Positions 34,257-43,156 of a DNA stretch of 45,803 nt are shown one piece after another. This DNA comes from Microcystis viridis FACHB-1342 (GTDB lineage Bacteria; Cyanobacteriota; Cyanobacteriia; Cyanobacteriales; Microcystaceae). Under the pieces are notes generated by a model. It made no database searches and had not been told where the DNA came from. It was given only the letters and a program-made list of their open reading frames with translations. The stretch spans positions 1 to 45,803 of the forward strand of contig NZ_JACJSV010000036.1 of assembly GCF_014698335.1 (NCBI RefSeq). The letters are read 5' to 3'. Both the position numbers and the translations under genes were made by a program. Position 1 is the first letter of the stretch, and every line of letters starts with the position of its first letter.

Positions 34257-34294
34257 GACTGACCAGTGCCACCGATTTTGATTAGCAAACTCCC

Positions 34295-35610
34295 TTGACA
34301 TCCTCGCCGCCGTAAAACGGACGGCGATTCCCAAACCTCACGATTTGGGTTTCTGCTTCTTTCCCGAAGGATTTTTCGCACCTGCCTTAACAGATTTACT
34401 CTGTTCTGGTCATCAGGTCGCTCTACAGACTGACACCGCAAGCCCTGCGGCCAAAATATTTTTACTGGCGTTAATATCTCGGTCATGGTGAGTCCCACAG
34501 CTTGGACAATCCCATTCTCGAACATTTAACGGCATTTTCTCAGCAATATACCCGCAATTACTACACCTTTTAGAACTAGGAAACCATCTATCTATTTCGA
34601 TGTAGTTTCTCCCATACCAACGGCATTTATAGGCTAATTGTCGGGTGATTTCTCCCCAGCTTACATCAGATATTGCCTGAGATAATTTCGGGTTTTTGAC
34701 CATATTCTTAACGGCTAAATTCTCAACCACAATCGTTTGGTTTTCACGAACTAATTGAGTGGTTAGCTTATGTAAATGGTCTTTTCTACTATCGGTGATT
34801 TGAGCGTGAATCTTGGCTACTTTGATTCTTGCTTTTTCCCGATTTTTTGACCCTTTCTGTTTTCTAGAAAGGCTTTTTTGGGCCTTTCGCAGTCTCCGAT
34901 AATGCTTTTTAAAATGCTTAGGATTAGATACTTTATCGCCGTCGCTGGTAATTACTAGGCTACTAATTCCTAAGTCAATTCCGATGGCTTTATCTGTTAC
35001 TGGTAATGGCTTAATCGTTGGGTCATCAAATCTAATTGAAATATGCCAGCGTCCAGAAGGATGTAATCTGACTGTTACTGTGCTTGGTTCACAGCTTTCT
35101 GGTATTTGTCTTGACCATCGAATAGGTAAAGGTTCTGTGCATTTGGCTAAATAGATTTGTTTGTCTTTAAATTTAAAAGCAGATTTGGTAAATTCGGCAC
35201 TTTCTCCTTGATGTTTTTTCTTAAAGTTAGGATACTTAGTACGACCAGCAAAGAAGTTAGTGAAAGCTGTTTGTAAATGTCTTAACCCTTGTTGTAAAGG
35301 TACACAGCTTACTTCATTGAGAAAGTTTAATTCTTCTTGTTTTTTCCAATCGGTTAGCATTGAAGAAGTTTGAACATATCCTACTCTTTCTTGTCTTTCG
35401 TACCATGCTTGTGTTCGTTCGTGGAGAGCTTTATTGTAAACTAATCTTACACAGCCCAAAGTGCGCCGCAATAGCGACTCTTGTGTTGGTGTGGGGTAAA
35501 ATCGAAACGAGTAGGCTTTTTCCATGTCTCACATTCTAGCATATATTTTGTAAATGTGCTAATATTTAACAGTAAAGCCGTCGTAGAACGACGGGGTTTC
35601 AGACCCAAAA
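34295..35610 (-). mobile_element. IS200/IS605-family element carrying only tnpB
   Basis: The right end on the minus strand is GAGGATGTCAA finishing at 34295, preceded by a GCCGTCCG/CGGCGGC-type hairpin (about 34304-34325). The left end near 35575-35605 has a perfect CCGTCGT/ACGACGG hairpin and a GGGT/ACCC one. No TnpA Y1 transposase gene is present. The exact left boundary is not fixed. The element sits directly upstream of hisZ, divergent from it. Confidence 0.75.
34413..35525 (-). CDS. tnpB: TnpB, RNA-guided nuclease of IS200/IS605
   Basis: 370 residues, full length for compact TnpB. An N-terminal helical/WED part (AYSFRFYPTPTQESLLRRTL) precedes a RuvC-like core with catalytic Asp in GIDLGISSLVITSDG (about 190), Glu in IVVENLAVKNM (about 271) and Asp in HDRDINASKN (about 350), plus the four-Cys zinc finger CSNCGY...CPSC (about 320-340). 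The triad is intact, so activity is plausible. TnpB cuts DNA next to a target motif using an RNA from its own 3' end. It is alone, without TnpA. The guide would be the sequence just outside the 34295 end. Confidence 0.93.
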   Translation of the reverse strand: MEKAYSFRFYPTPTQESLLRRTLGCVRLVYNKALHERTQAWYERQERVGYVQTSSMLTDWKKQEELNFLNEVSCVPLQQGLRHLQTAFTNFFAGRTKYPNFKKKHQGESAEFTKSAFKFKDKQIYLAKCTEPLPIRWSRQIPESCEPSTVTVRLHPSGRWHISIRFDDPTIKPLPVTDKAIGIDLGISSLVITSDGDKVSNPKHFKKHYRRLRKAQKSLSRKQKGSKNREKARIKVAKIHAQITDSRKDHLHKLTTQLVRENQTIVVENLAVKNMVKNPKLSQAISDVSWGEITRQLAYKCRWYGRNYIEIDRWFPSSKRCSNCGYIAEKMPLNVREWDCPSCGTHHDRDINASKNILAAGLAVSVCRAT

Positions 35611-35616
35611 TTTTCG

Positions 35617-36834
35617 ATGATTCATCAACCCCCGGCGGGGACAAGGGATTTATTACCCCTAGAAGTTACCCAAAAAGGCTGGATTAATGATCGCCTTCAG
35701 TCTGTCTTTCAGCGTTGGGGCTATCAAAGGATCGTCACCTCAACCATTGAATGGCTCGATACCCTCACCGCAGGCGGTACGATCGATCCCAGCACCGTGA
35801 TCCAACTCCACGGGGATAGTCAAGGACTATCGGGATTACGCCCTGAATTAACCGCTTCCATTGCGCGTAGTGCCGTCACCCGCATGAGTGGGGAGTCCTA
35901 TCCCCAACGTCTCTGTTATCGGGCCAACGTTTTTCGTCGCCCTAGCGCCGGTTATCACGGTCGTCAAGTGGAATTCTATCAAGCAGGGGTAGAACTGCTC
36001 TTTTCTGGCGGTTTACTAGCTGATGCCGAGATTTTACTGCTCCTGGCTGACTGTTTCGATAGTTTGGCCGTCCCTAACTGGCAGATTATTTTAGGAGAAG
36101 CGGGTTTGACTCGTTCCCTACTTTCCCCTTTTCCCGGTCCCTTACGCGAACAGGTGAAACGCTGTTTAGCCCTCCTGGACTATGTTAGCCTCGAAAATCT
36201 TCCCTATCCCAACGAAACCCTCCGGCAGCAAGCCCGAAAATTATTTCACCTGCGCGGTAATCCTCACGATGTCCTCGCACAAGTGGCCCTATTAGCCCAG
36301 GAAGAATCAGCCCAAAAAGCCGTTAATAACCTTAAATCCCTAGTAGAGCTGCTTAATGCCGATCGCTCTAGTCCTTTCCCCCTAATTCTCGATTTAAGTC
36401 TGATTCAAACCTTTGATTACTACACCGGCATCGTTTTTAAAGCGGTTAGTGATCACCAGCAAAATCTCAGTATTTTAGGCCAGGGCGGACGCTATGATCA
36501 ATTATTGGGCGTTTTTCATCCCCAGGGCCAATCGGCTCCGGGTATCGGTTTTTCCCTAAATATCGAAGAACTGCACGAAAGTCTATTATCAGGGCAGACT
36601 TTACCCACCCAAGCTCCCCCCCTCGACTGGTTGCTTATCCCTTTGGGTAATAACGCCCAGATAGCGACTTTTAGTAAAGCTCGCTCCCTTCGCACCAGTG
36701 ATCCGAATCTGAGGGTGGCGATCGATTTAGGTGGTCGCAGCGAGGCACAAATTCGCACCTATGCCCGCGATCGAATGATTAAAAATCTCGCCTGGGTGCA
36801 AGAAGATGGTTCCGTGATCGAAGAATCTCTCTAA
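35617..36834 (+). CDS. hisZ: ATP phosphoribosyltransferase regulatory subunit
   Basis: 405 residues, class II aaRS fold like HisS but lacking tRNA-binding parts. GLRPELTASIARSAVTRMSG (about 72-91), FRRPSAGYHGRQVEFYQAGV (about 108-127; EFYQ rather than the HisS pattern) and GQGGRYDQLLGVFHPQGQSA (about 288). HisZ pairs with short HisG to start histidine synthesis. Lack of a C-terminal anticodon domain and this length favour HisZ over HisS. Its promoter region has been invaded by the TnpB element, whose left end is about 10-40 bases from the ATG. Confidence 0.9.
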   Translation: MIHQPPAGTRDLLPLEVTQKGWINDRLQSVFQRWGYQRIVTSTIEWLDTLTAGGTIDPSTVIQLHGDSQGLSGLRPELTASIARSAVTRMSGESYPQRLCYRANVFRRPSAGYHGRQVEFYQAGVELLFSGGLLADAEILLLLADCFDSLAVPNWQIILGEAGLTRSLLSPFPGPLREQVKRCLALLDYVSLENLPYPNETLRQQARKLFHLRGNPHDVLAQVALLAQEESAQKAVNNLKSLVELLNADRSSPFPLILDLSLIQTFDYYTGIVFKAVSDHQQNLSILGQGGRYDQLLGVFHPQGQSAPGIGFSLNIEELHESLLSGQTLPTQAPPLDWLLIPLGNNAQIATFSKARSLRTSDPNLRVAIDLGGRSEAQIRTYARDRMIKNLAWVQEDGSVIEESL

Positions 36835-36886
36835 AAGGGGGCAAAAGCGGCGAAAATACTACCTTCTGCCCGCTGCTGTAGGACTC

Positions 36887-37044
36887 TATCTAGGGTTTGC
36901 GGCAAGAAGTACGGGCGAAGCATTCGGGCAATAACCTATCGGTGAAACCGTAGATTTTTTATCCGAATGCTTCGCCCCTACAGGACGGGGGCCGATGAAA
37001 ACGCAAGGTTTTGAAGCACGATTCCCTCAAAATCTTGCACCTGT
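36887..37044. repeat. Palindromic repeat element B (partner of 5778-6003)
   Basis: Flanks are the reverse complement of element A, and the left terminal repeat TATCTAGGGTTTGCGGCAAG is degenerate. The internal 15-bp arms at 36913-36927 and 36963-36977 are identical to those of A. The 35-base loop (36928-36962) runs in the same plus-strand direction as in A, with one mismatch. The match stops after CACCTGT at 37044, so one end is missing. Confidence 0.8.
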
Positions 37045-37356
37045 TTCGCGAGAATAGACCTCGTTCCCAAACATAAACCAGAAGAGCCGTTCAAAAAACT
37101 TTATCAATAATATTGATTGGTTTGTTTATAATAACCCCCATTAATACCCACTGAAACCATAATAAATCATAAGCAAAAATCAATGTTAATAATCGATTCT
37201 AATCTATACCAGAGGTGAACTTGGGTTGGGTTAAAGCATGAAACCCAACGCTGACGGCGATGATTGAGCCGCTTCTTGGCATGGTAACGACTAGGGCTGT
37301 CCCAAGTGCGGGAAACGGCGATTTTAAAATTTTCACCCTTTATTCAGGAAAAAATC
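37045..37356. other. Leader region of the exoprotein gene, with a shared repeat
   Basis: Bases 37054-37088 (ATAGACCTCGTTCCCAAACA and onward) match 39997-40031, so the exoprotein gene is bracketed by a short direct repeat. Near 37225-37255 a TTGGGTT/AACCCAA hairpin is present. No gene is seen. An AGGAA box precedes the ATG at 37357. Confidence 0.5.
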
Positions 37357-39798
37357 ATGTCAACTCCTTTTTTAGTTAAGGATATACGCCCCGGTGGCTA
37401 TAGCTCCGACCCCGGCCTTCTGACGGCAGTGGGCAACACCCTGTACTTCCGGGCAAATGACGGCGTGAACGGTTATGAATTGTGGAAAAGCGACGGCACG
37501 GCGACCAGTACGGTTCTGGTCAAGAACATCGGCCCCGGTTCCTATAGCTCCTACCCCCGCTATCTGACGGCGCTGGGCAACACCCTTTACTTCCGGGCTA
37601 ATAACAGCGTTAACGGTCAAGAATTATGGAAAAGTGACGGCACGGCGGCGGGCACGGTTTTGGTCAAGGATATCTACCCTGGTTTCTCCGGCTCTCACCC
37701 CCGCAATCTGACGGTGATGGGCAATACCCTGTTCTTCGCTGCCTATGACGACGTTAACGGTGGGGAATTGTGGAAAAGCGACGGCACGGCGGACGGTACG
37801 GTTTTGGTCAAAGATATCCTCCCCGGTTCCTCTTGGTCTTACCCCCGCCATCTAACGACAGTGGGCAGCACCCTGTTCTTCACTGCTTTTGACGGCGTTA
37901 ACGGTATGTTTGGATTGTGGAAAAGCGACGGCACAGCAGCTGGTACGGTTCTGGTCAAAAATACCCGCCCTGGTTTCTCTTTCCCTCTGACCTCTCCCCA
38001 CAGTCTAACGGCGGTGGGCAACACCCTGTTCTTCAATGCCTATGACGACGTTAACGGTGGGGAATTGTGGAAGAGCGACGGCACGGCGGACGGTACGGTT
38101 TTGGTCAAAGATATCCTCCCCGGTGCCTCTTGGTCTTACCCCCTTTCTCTAACTGCTGTGGGCAACATCCTATTCTTCACTGTCGATGACGGCGTTAACG
38201 GTCAAGAATTATGGAAAAGCGACGGCACGGCAGCTGGTACGGTTCTGGTCAAGAACATCGGCCCTGGTTCCTATAGCTCCTACCCCCGCTATCTGACGGC
38301 GGTGGGCAGTACCCTGTTCTTCAGTGCCCGTGGGGTAGGAGACGGCCATGAATTGTGGAAAAGCGACGGCACGGCGGCCGGTACAGTTCTGGTCAAAGAT
38401 ATCCGCCCCGGAGGTGGTAGCTACCCCCGCAATCTGACGGCGGTGGGCAACACCCTGTATTTCGCTGCCTATGACGACGTTAACGGTGGGGGATTATGGA
38501 AAAGCGATGGCACGGCGGCGGGTACAGTTCTGGTGGCCGACATCTCCCCCGGTGCCTCTAGCTCCTACCCCAACAATATGACGGTAGTGGGCAACACCCT
38601 GTTCTTCACTGCCGATAACGGCGTTAACGGTGAGGAATTGTGGGCCTTAAATGTGGGTGGTCCCACAGTTCCCACCCTCGCCATTGCCGCCACCAATGCC
38701 AATCAAACCGAGGGCAACAGTGGCAGTAAAGCCTTTACTTTCACCGTCACTCGTGGGGATAACACCACGGGAAGCAATAACGTTGACTGGGCAGTTACCG
38801 GCAGCGGCAGCAATCCTGCCAATGCCACTGATTTTGCTGGGGGATTGTTACCCAGTGGGGTAGTGAGTTTTGCCCCGGGAGAAAGCAGTAAGGTGATTAC
38901 TGTTGACGTTCAGGGAGATACAACAGTAGAACTGAACGAAAACTTTACCGTCACCCTCTCCAATGCCACCAACGGCGCTACCATTACCACCGCTACTGCC
39001 ACCGGAACCATCAATAATGATGACTTTATCGGTACTTCTGGTCCGGACACCCTTGTGGGAACCTCTGGAGCAGATGCCATGACTGGATTAGCCGGAAACG
39101 ATACTTATACGGTAAATAACGCCGGGGATTTGGTCATTGAAGCTCTCAACCAGGGAACCGATACCGTGCAAGCTTCCCTTTCCTATACCCTTCCTAACAA
39201 TGTGGAAAATCTCCTCCTCACTGGTAGTGGTAATCTTAATGGCACGGGTAATGGCTTAAATAACCAGATTACAGGGAATAGTGGCAATAATAACCTCAAT
39301 GGTGCTGCTGGTAACGATAGCCTCAATGGTGCTGCTGGTAACGATACCCTCAATGGTGCTGCTGGACGCGATACTTTAACCGGTGGGACAGGGACAGACA
39401 TCTTCATCTTCCAGTTTGGTCAGTCCACTGCCGCAGCCCTAGACCGAGTTACGGATTTTGCTATCGGTACTGATAAGATTGACCTGCTTAGTCAAGCTGG
39501 TGGGGCCATTAATGCCCCGGTCGCTTTTACCCGGGCAACAGATAGCACCACGACTAATATTGACACTATTGTTACTAACGTCTTTACCGATGCTAATGGC
39601 GCAACAGCCGGAAATCAAGCTCTCGGAACTAACAGTGCTGCTTTAGTGCGGGTTGCTAATGCTACTACCACTTACCTAATTATCAACGACGGTACAGCAG
39701 GTTTCCAAAGTGCTAATGATTTGGTGATTAATCTGACTGGGTTAACGGGTGCTTTCCCGGCGCTCGGCCCTATTGCAGTCAATAGTTTCTTTGTCTAG
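37357..39798 (+). CDS. Large secreted protein: ELW-type repeat propeller, Calx-beta, RTX repeats
   Basis: 813 residues from the ATG at 37357 (AGGAA box; 17 extra codons upstream are unlikely). Residues about 1-425 hold eight near-identical repeats of about 48 residues with ELWKSDGTAAGTVLVKDI, plus a partial ninth, probably a beta-propeller. A Calx-beta domain (about 435-550, ending SNATNGATITTATATGTINN) is followed by haemolysin-type Ca2+ repeats (GTSGPDTLVGTSGADAM, NGAAGNDSLNGAAGNDTLNG, about 560-690) and a C-terminal secretion region. There is no N-terminal signal, which fits type I secretion. Probably a surface or extracellular adhesin. The repeats are alike at DNA level too, so copy number may vary between strains. 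Confidence 0.88.
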   Translation: MSTPFLVKDIRPGGYSSDPGLLTAVGNTLYFRANDGVNGYELWKSDGTATSTVLVKNIGPGSYSSYPRYLTALGNTLYFRANNSVNGQELWKSDGTAAGTVLVKDIYPGFSGSHPRNLTVMGNTLFFAAYDDVNGGELWKSDGTADGTVLVKDILPGSSWSYPRHLTTVGSTLFFTAFDGVNGMFGLWKSDGTAAGTVLVKNTRPGFSFPLTSPHSLTAVGNTLFFNAYDDVNGGELWKSDGTADGTVLVKDILPGASWSYPLSLTAVGNILFFTVDDGVNGQELWKSDGTAAGTVLVKNIGPGSYSSYPRYLTAVGSTLFFSARGVGDGHELWKSDGTAAGTVLVKDIRPGGGSYPRNLTAVGNTLYFAAYDDVNGGGLWKSDGTAAGTVLVADISPGASSSYPNNMTVVGNTLFFTADNGVNGEELWALNVGGPTVPTLAIAATNANQTEGNSGSKAFTFTVTRGDNTTGSNNVDWAVTGSGSNPANATDFAGGLLPSGVVSFAPGESSKVITVDVQGDTTVELNENFTVTLSNATNGATITTATATGTINNDDFIGTSGPDTLVGTSGADAMTGLAGNDTYTVNNAGDLVIEALNQGTDTVQASLSYTLPNNVENLLLTGSGNLNGTGNGLNNQITGNSGNNNLNGAAGNDSLNGAAGNDTLNGAAGRDTLTGGTGTDIFIFQFGQSTAAALDRVTDFAIGTDKIDLLSQAGGAINAPVAFTRATDSTTTNIDTIVTNVFTDANGATAGNQALGTNSAALVRVANATTTYLIINDGTAGFQSANDLVINLTGLTGAFPALGPIAVNSFFV

Positions 39799-39803
39799 AT
39801 TGA

Positions 39804-39823
39804 TGGGGTAATTCTCCCCTTTT
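39804..39823 (+). terminator. Short GGGG/CCCC hairpin after the exoprotein gene
   Basis: GGGG-TAATTCT-CCCC followed by TTTT, five bases after the stop codon. The stem is short, so it is a weak terminator candidate. Confidence 0.45.
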
Positions 39824-39996
39824 AATGCCCCCGTTCAAGTAATTTTGATACAAAAAAAGTTAAGAGGCTCTTCTCGACTTTGTGTTATAATTTTTGCTGA
39901 TGAAACCGTGAAATACCTATCAAGCAAGACTTTTAGGGCTATTTTAACGTTCGGCGATGCTCAGTCGAGCCGCAGAAGAAACTAGAAAATATCAGT

Positions 39997-40169
39997 ATAG
40001 ACCTCGTTTCCACACATAAACCAGAAGAACCCAAATACTGATGGGCAGTCAGGAGTTTAAACTTGTGGAGAGACTGTAAGACTCCTTGGGATTCGTCTCA
40101 AAAAGCAGGTTTCTGTGAAGCAAGAATCTCCCATCACACAGCTTGGCATTGTGATGGCGAGAGTGTCAA
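39997..40169 (+). mobile_element. IS200/IS605-type right-end scar
   Basis: Bases 40121-40169 carry CAAGAATCTCCC, a CATCACA/TGTGATG hairpin and GAGAGTGTCAA, the same layout as at the miaA start. Upstream (40050-40120) lies GGAGAGACTGTAAGACTCCT, resembling the 3' end and guide-RNA scaffold region of cyanobacterial tnpB genes. No intact TnpB frame is present. Bases 39997-40031 repeat 37054-37088. The rest of the 39824-40199 spacer holds nothing I recognise. Confidence 0.5.
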
Positions 40170-40199
40170 AATTGTGTTCAATTACTCGTCATCCCAGTC

Positions 40200-40712
40200 A
40201 TGCCTTCCAGCGGTCAAGTGAAATCGATTTTTTTTCTGATCCTCTTTCTCCTCAGTATTCTAGGGGGTATTCTACTGGCTTCGCTACTTCAACAACCAGC
40301 GATCGCCCAATCTCCCTCCTCGGATACATTGCTAAATCGTTATCAAATTGGAGAGCAAACCTATCTAGAAAATTGTGCCACCTGCCATATTGCCATTCCT
40401 CCCAGCATCCTACCGAGTCAAACTTGGAAAAAAATCCTAGAAAATCCTAATTCTCACTATGGTATCCGTTTAAAACCAATTGTCGGCATTACTCAGCGTC
40501 TTATCTGGGATTATCTCAGTTATTCTTCCCGCCCTCTTAGGGAGACTACTTTTGTTCCCCTCCTAATTGAACAGTCCAGTTATTTAAAGGTTTTGCACCC
40601 TAGGGTCAATTTACCCACTCCTCTCGGTCACACCACCTGTGTCACCTGTCATCCCAACGCTTCCCGCTACGATTATCAAACCCTTACCCCCATCTGGGAT
40701 GATGCAGCCTAA
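40200..40712 (+). CDS. Diheme c-type cytochrome
   Basis: 170 residues. An N-terminal membrane anchor or signal (IFFLILFLLSILGGILLASL, about 10-29, then A-I-A) leads to two heme sites: CATCH (about 59-63) and CVTCH (about 147-151), each a covalent c-heme motif with an axial His. A single helical domain separates them. Presumably it acts in the thylakoid lumen or periplasm; the electron partner is unknown. The ATG directly follows an IS right-end scar, so its native promoter may have been changed. It ends beside a tandem repeat. Confidence 0.87.
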   Translation: MPSSGQVKSIFFLILFLLSILGGILLASLLQQPAIAQSPSSDTLLNRYQIGEQTYLENCATCHIAIPPSILPSQTWKKILENPNSHYGIRLKPIVGITQRLIWDYLSYSSRPLRETTFVPLLIEQSSYLKVLHPRVNLPTPLGHTTCVTCHPNASRYDYQTLTPIWDDAA

Positions 40713-40822
40713 TCAGTTATCAGTTATCAGTTATCAGTTATCAGTTTTCAGTTTTCAGTTTTCAGTTTTCAGTTTTCAGATGTGAGTTTTTAGTTCACTG
40801 ATTACTGTTTACTGATCACTGA
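40713..40822. repeat. CAGTTATCAGTTTTCAG tandem repeats
   Basis: About four TATCAGT units, then five TTTTCAGT units, then a 31-base block (40792-40822) that is the inverse of 3360-3390. Same family as 1855 and 3540. It lies between convergent genes and reaches into the last codons of the RodZ-like gene. Confidence 0.85.
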
Positions 40823-41672
40823 GAGGGGGTGCAGTGAGGGTGATTTCGCCGATTTGGTCAGCTTTACCCATTAATTGGGCAGGGTTGTCGTTAAGAGAGA
40901 TTTTAACAGCACCAGCATTGCCCGATCGAATATTTAAACTCTTTTGGGCTGTCCAAGTTCGTTTGGTCCCGGGTTGGAGATTGCCTTCGTGGACTTTTTT
41001 GCCATCGGCAATTACCCTTACCCAAGTGGCCTGTTCAATAGTTACTTCGGCTGAGAGGGGAACTTTTGGCGGAGGAGAAGGGGAAGGAGAGGCTACCAGC
41101 GCAGGAGGGACTACCGGTGCGAGGGAACCCACGGGGGAAGGAGAGGGAGTAACGGCAGGGGGATTAGAGAGAGGGGGACGGAGGAAAAGATAGCCAATAC
41201 CACAAAATATGCCCGCCAGTAAGCCTAACCAGAGATATATCCCGAAAAAGGTCGATTTAGCTGGTTGGGGGCTAGTTTCTGGGGCCGAGTTTTCTGGTTT
41301 CACTCGTTCCGCTTTTGGGGCAGCCGGTTCAGCCTTGGGGATGGGGGTAGCTTTTGTGGGCAGTGTTTTCGGGATAGTTACCTCTTGAGCTAATTGTTCC
41401 GCACTAGGAGACAAGCGATCGGCTAAAGCTTTACCATCAATTTTTAGGGCATCACCGTAGCGTTTAATAAATCCCTTGACATAAATTAATTCTGGTAATT
41501 TCTCCCAATTCCCCGTTTCCAACGCTTCTAGCATTGGCAATCTAATCATCGTCACGGCGGCGATATCGTCTATGCTCAGGCAGCTTTCTTCTCGTTTTTG
41601 ACGTAAATAAGTCCCGATTTCCTTGATTTGTTCGGCTTGTAGGGGACTGAGTTGACTCATAATTCCAGTCAT
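40809..41672 (-). CDS. RodZ-like protein: cytoplasmic HTH, one TM helix, periplasmic DUF4115
   Basis: 287 residues; a second ATG four codons in (41660) is a possible start. The N-terminal XRE-type HTH (IGTYLRQKREESCLSIDDIA, about 19-38, and YVKGFIKRYGDALKIDGKAL) is of the kind that in RodZ binds MreB. A Pro/Ala/Lys linker, a transmembrane helix (FGIYLWLGLLAGIFCGIGYL, about 147-166), a Pro/Ser-rich stretch and a C-terminal DUF4115 beta domain (ATWVRVIADGKKVHEG) follow. Role: cell-shape/MreB organiser, by family. The stop codon and last three residues (S-D-Q) come from the interspersed repeat. Confidence 0.87.
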   Translation of the reverse strand: MTGIMSQLSPLQAEQIKEIGTYLRQKREESCLSIDDIAAVTMIRLPMLEALETGNWEKLPELIYVKGFIKRYGDALKIDGKALADRLSPSAEQLAQEVTIPKTLPTKATPIPKAEPAAPKAERVKPENSAPETSPQPAKSTFFGIYLWLGLLAGIFCGIGYLFLRPPLSNPPAVTPSPSPVGSLAPVVPPALVASPSPSPPPKVPLSAEVTIEQATWVRVIADGKKVHEGNLQPGTKRTWTAQKSLNIRSGNAGAVKISLNDNPAQLMGKADQIGEITLTAPPLSDQ

Positions 41673-41905
41673 AATCTATACCAACTTAGATGATAATCTC
41701 GATTTTGTTATTTTGGGATAATCTGTTCTCTAGAAGTTCCCTTTACTTTGTCGTCATTACCAGCGAAAAGGTTGCAAAAACCAGCAAAAATCGGCAATAC
41801 TTGCCAAAGTTAAGTTTTTTATTTCACGGTGACTGCACTGGCTGGTCAGTACATACATTTGTTCTTAATGCTTGTTTTTCTCCAACTCTCATCTGATCGC
41901 TAATT

Positions 41906-42409
41906 ATGACCTTTATTCCCCATCCCGACACCGCCCCCCTTAATCTTACCTGTGCCGTAGTCACGGTGAGTGATACTCGTACCCCAGAGACGGATAGAAG
42001 TGGCCAAATAATTCAAGAGTTACTAACTCGATCGGGTCATGATATCGGCCTATACTTAATTATCCCCGATGAACCCTTACAAATTCAAGCAATTTTACCA
42101 GAGATTAGCAATCAAAATCAGATAAAAGTCTTAATTCTTAATGGGGGGACGGGTATTGCTCCCAGAGACACCACCTACGATGCTTTAGTACCTTTATTAA
42201 GGATTACTTTGCCCGGTTTTGGCGAATTATTTCGTTATCTTAGCTATCAGGAAATCGGCTCCCGTGCCATGGCATCGAGGGCAATAGCTGGGGTTTATCA
42301 AAACCTATTGGTCTTTTCTCTCCCTGGTTCCACTAATGCCGTTAAATTAGCCCTAGAAAAACTGATTCTTCCTGAAATTTTACATCTGGTTAAACAGATG
42401 AATGGATAA
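41906..42409 (+). CDS. moaB: Molybdenum cofactor biosynthesis protein B
   Basis: 167 residues, MoaB/MogA fold. CAVVTVSDTRTPETDRSGQI (about 16-35) and LNGGTGIAPRDTTYDALVPL (about 79-98) are the molybdopterin-binding motifs; GFGELFRYLSYQEIGSRAMA follows. It adenylylates molybdopterin before Mo insertion (MogA-type) or is the MoaB orthologue; the two are close in cyanobacteria. No other moa gene is nearby. It ends one base from the convergent membrane-protein gene. Confidence 0.92.
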   Translation: MTFIPHPDTAPLNLTCAVVTVSDTRTPETDRSGQIIQELLTRSGHDIGLYLIIPDEPLQIQAILPEISNQNQIKVLILNGGTGIAPRDTTYDALVPLLRITLPGFGELFRYLSYQEIGSRAMASRAIAGVYQNLLVFSLPGSTNAVKLALEKLILPEILHLVKQMNG

Positions 42410-42410
42410 T

Positions 42411-43022
42411 TTATTGAGATTTTATCTTGTCTGAAATTTCTTGAAAAGATACATCCCAAAAATAGCTGGCCAGATTCACTGCGCTTAACAGTTTAGGAAT
42501 TCCTTCACTTAGACTAGCAAAACCTTGATTGTTAATCTGGAGAAGATCGATAGTAATCGCAAAAGTTAAAAGTGCTAAAGCAATGATTAAAATTTGGTAA
42601 TAAGTTTGTCCTATTCGCCGCCAAAATGCTAACCCATAAATCAGAATTGCGAGGGCATAAACAGAGATAGTTAAGAATTTGGGAATATTAAAATAGAGGA
42701 GAATGATATGAATTCTGAAGATTTCATTGATGGCAAAAAGCCCCGTTACTATACCAGAAAAAAGTAAAAAATTGTCAGAATTATTGAAACTTGTCTTGCG
42801 GGACAATAAAGCATAACTAAAAAGGCAAACAATCGGAGGTAAACAACAAAGAAACTGAAAAGAATGGGTTAATAAACCAGCGATCGGAGTTGGGGGAGTA
42901 GCGGGAGGATAAAACAAAAGACTAGAGGGTAATTCTGCCCGATCAACCCCAGCAATCAAAGCTAAAATCAAGAGGAGAACGACAAGATTTATTTTCAGAA
43001 AATGCTGTTTTCGTGAGGACAT
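42411..43022 (-). CDS. Hypothetical multi-pass membrane protein
   Basis: 203 residues with about five or six hydrophobic helices, starting INLVVLLLILALIAGVDRAE (about 11-30), then a Pro-rich loop (PPATPPTPIAG), CCLPPIVCLFSYALL and further helices. No family recognised, no catalytic motif seen. Its composition and reading frame are consistent with a real gene. It is convergent with moaB and divergent from ureF. Confidence 0.65.
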   Translation of the reverse strand: MSSRKQHFLKINLVVLLLILALIAGVDRAELPSSLLFYPPATPPTPIAGLLTHSFQFLCCLPPIVCLFSYALLSRKTSFNNSDNFLLFSGIVTGLFAINEIFRIHIILLYFNIPKFLTISVYALAILIYGLAFWRRIGQTYYQILIIALALLTFAITIDLLQINNQGFASLSEGIPKLLSAVNLASYFWDVSFQEISDKIKSQ

Positions 43023-43156
43023 AAGTATAACAGTTGATAATTGTGCCTATTAATCACGGTATAATTCACAAAGTGCCGCTTTCTACCCGCTCAATCTAAA
43101 TAACGAAGCGCCAAGCATTTCCCTGATTGTGTTAAGGACAATTTTCTCGGTTTTCT

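Noticed and set aside
34082-34525. 147-codon minus-strand frame between the J-domain gene and tnpB
   Set aside because: Overlaps the ends of both real genes and crosses the IS right end.
35617-36834. Histidyl-tRNA synthetase (hisS)
   Set aside because: No C-terminal anticodon-binding domain beyond the core and EFYQAGVEL pattern; HisZ fits better.
37372-38036. Series of minus-strand frames in the ELW-repeat gene
   Set aside because: They repeat with the period of the coding repeats on the other strand and have no independent signals.
40115-40450. 111-codon frame overlapping the start of the cytochrome gene
   Set aside because: Runs out of frame through the signal peptide and the first heme motif of the better-supported gene.
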